Below, one piece after another: positions 1 through 5,253 of a stretch of 5,253 bases of DNA. A program made the position numbers and the translations under genes. The DNA is from an uncultured cyanobacterium. Its GTDB lineage: Bacteria; Cyanobacteriota; Cyanobacteriia; Phormidesmidales; Phormidesmidaceae. The first letter of the stretch is position 1; the number at the start of each line of letters is the position of its first letter. The notes beneath the pieces are model-generated. The model made no database searches and was not told the origin of the DNA. It was given only the letters and a program-made list of their open reading frames with translations. Where the stretch lies: positions 1-5,253 of the forward strand of contig CALHGI010000179.1 in NCBI GenBank assembly GCA_938029995.1, written 5' to 3'.

Positions 1-218
1 ACCAATCGACCATTAATTCTCAGCTGCTGCCCACTGGCAGTGGGCTCCGTAGCCTGCGCGATAACCAGCCGACCAATTGATGACGTAATGACCGTGGATA
101 GGGCCGGTTGTGGGGCAACCTGAGCACCCCCAAGCACAAAACCAAAAACGCACAGCATCAAAACAAAGTATTTCAGCGATGATTTGAAATGAAGCGACCA
201 AGTACCTTGCTTTGCCAT
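1..218 (-). CDS. Exported protein with signal peptide, N-terminal part only (runs off left edge)
   Basis: This frame starts at the ATG read from 218 down to 216 and stays open for 72 codons to the window edge, so the C-terminus and stop are missing. The product opens MAKQGTWSLHFKSSLKYFVL. Lysines near residues 3, 13 and 17 precede a hydrophobic stretch at about residues 18-35 (YFVLMLCVFGFVLGGAQVA), a typical Sec signal peptide or N-terminal anchor. A Ser/Thr/Ala/Pro-rich stretch follows, and the visible part ends with GQQLRINGRL. The start is the first ATG after an in-frame stop at 291-293; no strong Shine-Dalgarno is seen, which is common in cyanobacteria. An overlapping frame at 13-258 is also open but shows no coherent protein character. 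The function cannot be read from this fragment. The 'LRINGR' ending recalls the region just after the signal in cyanobacterial secreted proteins such as phosphodiester glycosidase-type proteins, but that is a weak impression. It is transcribed divergently from gltS. Confidence 0.72.
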   Translation of the reverse strand, partial: MAKQGTWSLHFKSSLKYFVLMLCVFGFVLGGAQVAPQPALSTVITSSIGRLVIAQATEPTASGQQLRINGRL

Positions 219-281
219 AAACAATGAAGCGAATGAGGTGACGCGGACTAGCAGCCATAGGGCTTTCAGCGATTGAATCAG

Positions 282-380
282 ATGGCAGATTTAGCCAACC
301 CCAGCGATATCAATCTTGAAGTTACCCCCCAGGGTACTATCCGTCTAAAAACGAAAATGGGAACCAACCCATTGAGGTAA
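282..380 (+). CDS. Possible small ORF, 32 aa, unknown
   Basis: ATG at 282 opens a 32-codon frame ending in TAA at 378-380. The product begins MADLANPSDINLEVTPQGTI and ends with a basic segment, RLKTKMGTNPLR. The frame is open upstream only to the TAG at 258-260. The composition is balanced and looks protein-like (alternating polar and hydrophobic residues, NLEVTPQGTIRLK reading like a beta strand pair), unlike most chance frames here. No convincing ribosome binding site precedes it. It lies in the upstream region of the divergent exported-protein gene. It could be a real small protein, a remnant of a decayed gene, or chance. No family is recognised. Confidence 0.25.
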   Translation: MADLANPSDINLEVTPQGTIRLKTKMGTNPLR

Positions 381-385
381 ATGGG
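368..385. repeat. Small inverted repeat, 6-bp arms
   Basis: CCCATT (368-373) and AATGGG (380-385) are perfect complements separated by six bases. The structure overlaps the stop of the 32-codon ORF (TAA at 378-380). The stem is short and has no T tract after it, so it is weak as a terminator. It may be chance. Confidence 0.3.
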
Positions 386-429
386 CAAACCTAGGCAACC
401 TTAGTCCAGGCTGCAGCCACCCTAACCTC

Positions 430-459
430 AAAAAAAAAGAAAATTTACCCAGGCCTGGG
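430..459 (-). terminator. Possible minus-strand rho-independent terminator
   Basis: CCCAGGCCTGGG at 448-459 is a perfect 12-bp palindrome. Read on the minus strand it is followed within a few bases by a T-rich tract, AAATTTTCTTTTTTTTT, the complement of the A runs at 430-446. A GC-rich stem before a T run is the form of an intrinsic terminator. It would stop leftward transcription coming from about 500-950 before it enters the exported-protein gene. The stem is short once a loop of four is allowed (CCCA/TGGG plus a possible G-T pair), so termination would be modest. Confidence 0.3.
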
Positions 460-528
460 CAGCCCCTAAGACCAAACCCATGGCCCAACGGCTTTCTACA
501 GCTAATCTTGAGAAACATTGAACGACTC

Positions 529-558
529 TTGACTCAGGGAATCAGATCGTTCGACAAT
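529..558 (+). promoter_or_regulatory. Weak sigma-70-like promoter candidate
   Basis: TTGACT at 529-534 matches five of six bases of the -35 consensus. GACAAT at 553-558, 18 bases later, matches four of six of the -10 consensus. A start near 565 would leave a leader of about 410 bases before gltS. Several other TTGACT hexamers occur in the spacer (779-784, 903-908) without a good -10 partner. This is consensus matching only. Confidence 0.22.
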
Positions 559-606
559 ATCGATCCTTAAGTTTTCTTGAAAAGAGTTCCATCCATTTTT
601 GAAGGT

Positions 607-735
607 TCAGTGAACAATCGCTAATTTTGATTTACTTTTAAAAAGTAAAGACAGTGAAATCACCGTCATATTAAACAAACCATCCTGAGTATCCATGGGT
701 AATGCCTGGCCCTTAAAAAGATTTCCCATCGTCAT
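607..735 (-). CDS. Possible small ORF, 42 aa, unknown (doubtful)
   Basis: ATG read from 735 opens 42 codons ending at TGA (609-607). The product begins MTMGNLFKGQALPMDTQDGL and ends in a hydrophobic then basic segment (VISLSLLFKSKSKLAIVH). It starts ten bases after the stop of the 746-949 minus-strand ORF, so the two could be read in tandem, but in a different frame. The 631-649 inverted repeat lies inside it. A frame of this length is easily produced by chance in AT-rich DNA and no family is recognised. Confidence 0.12.
   Translation of the reverse strand: MTMGNLFKGQALPMDTQDGLFNMTVISLSLLFKSKSKLAIVH
631..649. repeat. Perfect 19-bp AT-rich inverted repeat, possible operator
   Basis: TTTACTTTT (631-639) and AAAAGTAAA (641-649) are exact reverse complements around a single central A. 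Nine matched positions per side with a one-base centre cannot form a good RNA hairpin, so a dimeric DNA-binding protein site is the more natural reading. It sits about 330 bases upstream of gltS and 410 bases upstream of the divergent gene. It does not match the NtcA consensus GTA-N8-TAC. The regulator is unknown. Confidence 0.4.
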
Positions 736-745
736 GCTGGACGTA

Positions 746-949
746 TCAATCTACACATATCAGTCCTGTTGGGCGATGTTGACTGATTAAGGGAGTTCTT
801 CGATAGAGCTTTTCTGCGCCATCTACCCATCCTGTAAATAACTCATTGTGGCCCGACCATCCCCAACTGTTTCTGGGGGTTACTTTCCAATCACTATCAA
901 TATTGACTGTTGGCCATGGCATCCAGCAGTTGATCACCCAACCGTTCAT
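746..949 (-). CDS. Possible Trp-rich small ORF, 67 aa, unknown
   Basis: A minus-strand frame ends at TGA (748-746). Starting at the ATG read from 949 it gives 67 residues beginning [20 protein letters not shown], with seven tryptophans in the first 45 residues or so, including NSWGWSG and TGWVDG. Longer starts at 979 and 1000 (84 aa) would overlap the start of gltS. The 949 start is preferred because it avoids this and has AGAAG about 11 bases upstream. The residue pattern looks more protein-like than typical shadow frames, yet no family is recognised. It occupies the region immediately upstream of gltS on the opposite strand, so it would share or overlap the gltS promoter zone. It may be a genuine small protein, a gene fragment, or chance. 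Confidence 0.28.
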   Translation of the reverse strand: MNGWVINCWMPWPTVNIDSDWKVTPRNSWGWSGHNELFTGWVDGAEKLYRRTPLISQHRPTGLICVD

Positions 950-977
950 TTTTTTATTATCTTCTGGCGACTGGCTC

Positions 978-3900
978 ATGGTTAACAAGCGTGTGGACAA
1001 TCTTCAAGCAAATCAGCCCTCCCAATGGCAAGCGTCCTTAGGACCTAAATCGCTGGTGGAGGAAAGGGATGCCTGTGGGGTGGGGTTTATTGCTGATCAG
1101 CAAGGGCGTGCCAGCCACCGCTTAGTTGCCGATGCCCTCCATGCCCTCAGCTGTATGGAGCACCGAGGTGGGTGCTGTGCCGACCAAGATTCCGGGGACG
1201 GCGCGGGCATCATGACGGCGATTCCGTGGAAAGTTCTACAGCGCTGGGCAGGATCTACCCCCCTAACACCAGGTCGCGTTGGGGTGGGCATGACATTTCT
1301 ACCCCGCCATGGAGAGGCGGCCACCATCGCCAAGCAGCAGTTTGCCCAGGTGGCCAAGACAGCGGGGATGACGGTGGTCGGGTGGCGGCCCGTCCCCGTC
1401 GTATCCGAGGCCTTAGGCAAATTGGCTCGAGAATTTGAGCCTCAGATTGAACAGGTAATAGTAGAAGCGACCGTCGACGGTGATGAGTTAGAGCGTCAGC
1501 TATTTTTACTGCGCCGCGCTTGGATACGGGCGCTAAAGGCGATTGAGGTTTCCGAGCAGGTGACCCAAGCGCTCCAGGATTTATATGTGTGCTCTTTTTC
1601 CAGCCGGACCCTGGTCTATAAAGGCATGGTCCGGAGCGAAGTCCTGAAAACGTTTTATCTAGATTTGCAGGACAGTGACTACGAAAGTGCCTTTGCGGTT
1701 TATCACCGACGCTTTAGCACCAACACCATGCCTAAATGGCCCTTGGCCCACCCCATGAGGCTCCTGGGGCACAACGGTGAAATTAATACCCTGATTGGCA
1801 ACATCAACTGGATGATGGCCCGGGAAGCTGACTTGGCCAGTCCGATGTGGGGCGAGAGCTTAGAGCAGCTGAAGCCGATTGTGAACGCGGATAATAGTGA
1901 CTCGGCAAACCTAGACAATGTGATGGAGCTGCTGGTGCGCTCTGGCCGGAACCCAGCCCAGGCATTAATGATGATGGTGCCCGAAGCCTATCTCAATCAG
2001 CCTGACCTGTTGGCCTATCCTGAGATCACGGACTTTTATGAATATTACAGTGGGGTGCAGGAGCCGTGGGATGGTCCAGCCCTAGTGGTCTTTAGTGATG
2101 GGAAACAGGTGGGGGCCACCCTGGACCGTAACGGGTTGCGTCCAGCCCGCTACGCCATTACCCGCAGCGGTTATGTGGTGGTGTCCTCAGAGGCAGGCGT
2201 GGTTGAACTCCCCACCGAAGAAATTGTAGAAAAGGGTCGCCTGGGCCCCGGTCAGATGATTGCCATTGACCTGGAAACCCATGAAATCTTAAAGAACTGG
2301 GATATCAAGCAGCGGGTGGCCCAGGCCCAACCCTATGGGGACTGGCTACGGACACACCGTCAGGAGATTTCTCCCCAGCTGTTCCGTGAGCAGTCTGATC
2401 TAGAAGAGAAGGCACTGCTGACTTACCAGACGGCGTTTGGCTACACGGCAGAAGATCTGGAAATGGTGCTCCAGGATATGGCATCCCAGGGAAAAGAGCC
2501 CACCTACTGCATGGGGAATGATGCCCCCTTGGCCGTACTGTCAGGCAAGCCGCACCTGCTATACAACTACTTCAAGCAGCGGTTTGCCCAGGTGACAAAT
2601 CCCCCCATTGACCCTTTGCGAGAGCGGTTGGTGATGTCGCTTCAGATGCAACTGGGCCAGCGTCATAATTTATTAGCTGAGCAGCCAGGGCGATTGATCA
2701 AACTGGAGTCACCGGTCGTTAACGATAGCGAATTGAACATGATCCGACAGGGACAGCTGCCGGTGGCAAGCCTTTCCACACTGTATGCCATTGGCGATGG
2801 CCCCCAAGGGTTGGCCCAAGCCATTAAAACCCTGTGTGAGCAAGCGGATAGGGCGGTGCAGACCGGTGCCGAAATTTTGATCTTGAGCGATCGCATCGAC
2901 AGCGCCGGCAATGCAGCCACCGTGTCGGCCACCCAAACCTATATACCCCCCTTGTTAGCAGTGGGGGCGGTCCACCACCATCTGATTGGTAACGGCTTAC
3001 GGATGCGGGCCTCGCTCCTAGTGGATACGGCCCAATGTTGGACCACCCATCACTTTGCTTGCTTGGTCGGATATGGTGCCAGTGCCGTGTGCCCATATCT
3101 AGCGCTGGAGAGTATTCGGCAGTGGTGGGCCAGTGGCAAGATCCAAAAGCTCATGGCGTCGGGCAAGCTACCTACGACAACCTTAAATGGAGCCCAGGCC
3201 AACTACCGTAAGGCGGTGGAGGCAGGGCTGCTAAAAATCCTCTCAAAAATGGGGATTTCGTTGCTGTCTAGCTACCAGGGAGCCCAGATTTTCGAAGCCA
3301 TTGGCATTGGCCCAGAACTCTTGGCCGCTGGCTTTAAAGGGAGCATTTCCCGCCTAGGGGGCCTCACGGTGGCGGAGTTGGCCCAGGAAACCATGCGATT
3401 CCATAGCAAGGCATTCCCTGAACTAACGGGCAAACGTTTGGAGCACATGGGGTTTGTGCAGGCGCGGCCCAAGGGTGAGTACCACAGCAATAGCCCACAA
3501 ATGACCAAGCTGCTCCATAAAGCGGTGAAGCTGAATCAATATGACCACTATGCGGTGTACCAGGAACACCTCAAGGGGAGTCCGGTGTCGGCCCTAAGAA
3601 ACCTGCTGGACTTTAAGCGCGATCGCAACTCCATTGCCATTGATGAGGTGGAGCCGGTGGAAACCATCATGGCCCGCTTCTGTACCGGAGGCATGTCCCT
3701 GGGGGCCCTATCGCGGGAAGCCCATGAGACCCTAGCCATTGCCATGAACCGCATCGGCGGCAAATCCAACTCCGGTGAAGGGGGCGAAGATCCAGTCCGA
3801 TTCCAAGCCATCCAGGATGTGGACGACCAGGGCCAATCGGCCACCTTGCCCCACCTCAAGGGTTTAAACCCTGGTGACACCGCCTGTTCGGCCATTAAGC

Positions 3901-5253
3901 AAGTGGCCTCAGGCCGCTTTGGCGTCACCCCGGAATACTTGATGAGCGCAAAGCAAATCGAAATCAAAATGGCCCAGGGGGCCAAACCAGGTGAAGGTGG
4001 GCAGTTGCCAGGCAGAAAAGTTAGCGACTACATTGCTTCCCTGCGCCGTTCCAAGCCGGGCGTCACCCTAATTTCCCCCCCGCCCCACCACGATATTTAC
4101 TCCATTGAAGACCTAGCCCAGCTGATCTTTGACCTGCATCAGATCAACCCCATGGCAGGGGTATCAGTCAAGCTAGTCTCGGAAATTGGCATCGGCACCA
4201 TTGCGGCAGGGGTGGCTAAGGCCAACGCCGATATCATTCAGGTATCTGGCCATGACGGCGGCACCGGCGCATCTCCCCTGAGCTCCATTAAGCATGCCGG
4301 CGTGCCCTGGGAATTGGGTCTGACCGAAGTGCATCGGGTACTGCTGGAAAATCAGCTGCGGGACCGGGTATTACTGCGGGTGGACGGTGGCCTAAAAACC
4401 GGGTGGGACGTTGTCATGGGGGCTCTGATGGGAGCCGAAGAATATGGATTTGGCACCATCGCCATGATTGCAGAGGGCTGCATTATGGCCCGCGTTTGCC
4501 ACACCAATAGCTGCCCCGTCGGGGTCACGACCCAACGGGAGGAGCTGCGGAAGCGCTTTACCGGCATTCCTGAACATGTGGTCAACTTCTTCCAATTTGT
4601 GGCGGAAGAAGTGCGCTCATTACTGGCCCACCTGGGCTATCGCTCCTTGGAGGAGGTCATTGGCCGAGCCGACTTGTTAACCACGCGGACTGATGTGAAC
4701 CTGACTAAAACCCAAGGGTTGACGTTGGATATTTTGACCCAGTTGCCAAATACCAAATGCGATAGTGCCAGCGCTGGCTTATCAGATCGCACCTGGCTAG
4801 ACCATGGTGACATCAACAGCAATGGCCCTGTACTAGACGATACGCTGCTAGCGGACTCAGATATTCAGCAAGCCATCGCCCAGCAGGGTGACGTAGTTAA
4901 GTCGTTTGCCGTCATCAACACAGATCGCTCCGTTGGCACCCGTGTGTCCGGTGTCATCGCCAAACAATATGGCAACACCGGATTTGCCGGATCACTCAAA
5001 TTGACCTTTAACGGCAGCGTCGGTCAGAGCTTTGGAGCCTTTAACCTACCAGGCATGACCCTACGGCTGGTGGGGGAAGCCAATGACTATGTGGGCAAAG
5101 GCATGCACGGCGGTGAACTAATTATCACGCCATTTGACGGTGTCCAGTACGACCCATCCGACAATGTAATTGTCGGCAACACCTGTCTCTATGGAGCCAC
5201 CGGCGGCACCCTCTATGCCTTTGGCCAGGCCGGTGAGCGCTTTGCGGTGCGTA
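978..5253 (+). CDS. gltS: Ferredoxin-dependent glutamate synthase (Fd-GOGAT), C-terminus beyond window
   Basis: Makes two L-glutamates from L-glutamine and 2-oxoglutarate with reduced ferredoxin: the GOGAT step of ammonium assimilation, in the cytoplasm. Also called glsF; automatic pipelines often label it gltB. The frame runs 1425 codons without interruption, and roughly 100-130 residues are missing compared with the usual length of about 1,530. A 32-residue propeptide precedes Cys33 in RDACGVGF, the expected N-terminal nucleophile of the class II amidotransferase domain (about 33-440; HRRFSTNT at 243-250, HNGEINT at 265-271, [11 protein letters not shown] at 382-392). A central domain (about 480-780) and the FMN synthase domain (about 840-1210) follow, with [10 protein letters not shown] at 1003-1012 and GHDGGTGA at 1091-1098. 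Cys1168, Cys1174 and Cys1179 (C-x5-C-x4-C) should bind the 3Fe-4S cluster. The Gln-Ala-Ile to Asp-Thr-Ala-Cys segment, 943-970, is the insertion typical of ferredoxin-type enzymes and absent from NADPH GltB. The GXGXG domain begins near 1290. ATG 978 is the first ATG after the in-frame stop at 804-806; no clear Shine-Dalgarno. Confidence 0.96.
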   Translation, partial: MVNKRVDNLQANQPSQWQASLGPKSLVEERDACGVGFIADQQGRASHRLVADALHALSCMEHRGGCCADQDSGDGAGIMTAIPWKVLQRWAGSTPLTPGRVGVGMTFLPRHGEAATIAKQQFAQVAKTAGMTVVGWRPVPVVSEALGKLAREFEPQIEQVIVEATVDGDELERQLFLLRRAWIRALKAIEVSEQVTQALQDLYVCSFSSRTLVYKGMVRSEVLKTFYLDLQDSDYESAFAVYHRRFSTNTMPKWPLAHPMRLLGHNGEINTLIGNINWMMAREADLASPMWGESLEQLKPIVNADNSDSANLDNVMELLVRSGRNPAQALMMMVPEAYLNQPDLLAYPEITDFYEYYSGVQEPWDGPALVVFSDGKQVGATLDRNGLRPARYAITRSGYVVVSSEAGVVELPTEEIVEKGRLGPGQMIAIDLETHEILKNWDIKQRVAQAQPYGDWLRTHRQEISPQLFREQSDLEEKALLTYQTAFGYTAEDLEMVLQDMASQGKEPTYCMGNDAPLAVLSGKPHLLYNYFKQRFAQVTNPPIDPLRERLVMSLQMQLGQRHNLLAEQPGRLIKLESPVVNDSELNMIRQGQLPVASLSTLYAIGDGPQGLAQAIKTLCEQADRAVQTGAEILILSDRIDSAGNAATVSATQTYIPPLLAVGAVHHHLIGNGLRMRASLLVDTAQCWTTHHFACLVGYGASAVCPYLALESIRQWWASGKIQKLMASGKLPTTTLNGAQANYRKAVEAGLLKILSKMGISLLSSYQGAQIFEAIGIGPELLAAGFKGSISRLGGLTVAELAQETMRFHSKAFPELTGKRLEHMGFVQARPKGEYHSNSPQMTKLLHKAVKLNQYDHYAVYQEHLKGSPVSALRNLLDFKRDRNSIAIDEVEPVETIMARFCTGGMSLGALSREAHETLAIAMNRIGGKSNSGEGGEDPVRFQAIQDVDDQGQSATLPHLKGLNPGDTACSAIKQVASGRFGVTPEYLMSAKQIEIKMAQGAKPGEGGQLPGRKVSDYIASLRRSKPGVTLISPPPHHDIYSIEDLAQLIFDLHQINPMAGVSVKLVSEIGIGTIAAGVAKANADIIQVSGHDGGTGASPLSSIKHAGVPWELGLTEVHRVLLENQLRDRVLLRVDGGLKTGWDVVMGALMGAEEYGFGTIAMIAEGCIMARVCHTNSCPVGVTTQREELRKRFTGIPEHVVNFFQFVAEEVRSLLAHLGYRSLEEVIGRADLLTTRTDVNLTKTQGLTLDILTQLPNTKCDSASAGLSDRTWLDHGDINSNGPVLDDTLLADSDIQQAIAQQGDVVKSFAVINTDRSVGTRVSGVIAKQYGNTGFAGSLKLTFNGSVGQSFGAFNLPGMTLRLVGEANDYVGKGMHGGELIITPFDGVQYDPSDNVIVGNTCLYGATGGTLYAFGQAGERFAVR
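2887..2894. repeat. HIP1 octamer GCGATCGC
   Basis: A perfect copy of the palindrome that is highly over-represented in many cyanobacterial genomes. It lies inside gltS, in the central-domain coding region, encoding part of LSDRID. It serves mainly as a taxonomic pointer. Confidence 0.8.
3619..3626. repeat. HIP1 octamer GCGATCGC
   Basis: Second perfect copy in gltS, 732 bases after the first, encoding part of FKRDRN just before the FMN domain. Two exact copies in 5.25 kb is more than the chance expectation for an octamer (below one in this length). Confidence 0.8.

Larger units (their letters stand above)
219..977. other. Long divergent intergenic region
   Basis: About 760 bases separate the divergent starts of the exported-protein gene and gltS. 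The stretch is more AT-rich than the flanking genes and has homopolymer runs, notably nine A at 430-438. It must contain both genes' promoters unless other transcription enters. No tRNA, rRNA or recognisable riboswitch was seen by eye. No canonical NtcA box (GTA-N8-TAC) was found; the nearest is GTA-N8-TAA at 689-702. Small ORFs, inverted repeats and a possible promoter inside it are listed separately. Its length is generous for a compact cyanobacterial genome, so it could hold an unrecognised small gene, a long leader or the remains of a lost gene. Confidence 0.75.

Noticed and set aside
13..258. Minus-strand 81-aa frame beginning MAASPRHLIRF
   Set aside because: It overlaps the exported-protein frame at 1-218, which has a coherent signal peptide and stays open to the window edge. 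This frame has no such organisation.
345..518. Minus-strand 57-aa frame beginning MFLKISCRKP
   Set aside because: It reads through the palindrome and T tract at 430-459, giving a low-complexity Phe/Leu/Gly-rich product with no protein-like pattern.
779..807. TTGACT-N17-GATAGA as a gltS promoter
   Set aside because: The -35 is good but the -10 matches only three of six bases, so it is not strong enough to list as a feature.
1097..3508. Other frames of 70-107 aa on both strands within gltS (for example 1097-1420, 1172-1438, 2663-2932, 2824-3096, 3272-3508)
   Set aside because: The gltS frame is intact and conserved across the whole stretch, and these products show no domain, signal or membrane pattern.
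3548..3985. Minus-strand 145-aa frame opposite gltS
   Set aside because: It lies wholly inside the conserved FMN-domain coding region of gltS. It is rich in Met, Ser, Arg and Trp, as expected for the complement of a GC-biased gene.
4352..4822. Short frames opposite or out of phase with the Fe-S region of gltS (4352-4585, 4392-4595, 4468-4680, 4637-4822)
   Set aside because: They are shadows of the conserved C-x5-C-x4-C and following coding region.
978..5253. Possible frameshift or decay in gltS
   Set aside because: Translation is continuous for 1425 codons, with all amidotransferase, FMN and Fe-S motifs in order; the missing end is due only to the window boundary.

Overview
The window looks cyanobacterial. 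Its main gene is a ferredoxin-type glutamate synthase closely resembling the GltS/GlsF proteins of cyanobacteria. That gene also carries two copies of GCGATCGC, the HIP1 octamer that is over-represented in many cyanobacterial genomes. No genus can be assigned from this window.

Layout. Positions 1-218 (minus strand) hold the first 72 codons of a gene that leaves the window on the left. It encodes an exported protein with a clear N-terminal hydrophobic signal segment. Positions 219-977 form a long divergent intergenic region of about 760 bases, more AT-rich than the genes beside it. It holds no gene that can be assigned with confidence. It does hold several small candidates: a 32-codon plus-strand ORF (282-380), a Trp-rich minus-strand ORF (746-949) running up against the gltS start, a perfect 19-bp AT-rich inverted repeat (631-649), a palindrome followed on the minus strand by a T tract (430-459), and a weak sigma-70-like promoter (529-558). 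Positions 978-5253 (plus strand) hold 1425 codons of gltS, without frameshift or internal stop. The C-terminal end lies beyond the window.

How it works. The gltS product is the GOGAT half of the GS-GOGAT cycle. It takes the amide nitrogen of glutamine, transfers it to 2-oxoglutarate using electrons from photosynthetically reduced ferredoxin, and yields two glutamates. The N-terminal cysteine nucleophile, the FMN-domain motifs, the three 3Fe-4S cysteines and the ferredoxin-specific insertion can all be read in the sequence. The left gene shows no visible functional link to nitrogen assimilation; the two genes simply diverge from a shared spacer.

I see no mobile element, CRISPR array, tRNA or rRNA, and nothing that amounts to a new multi-gene system. 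What remains unexplained is confined to the 219-977 spacer.
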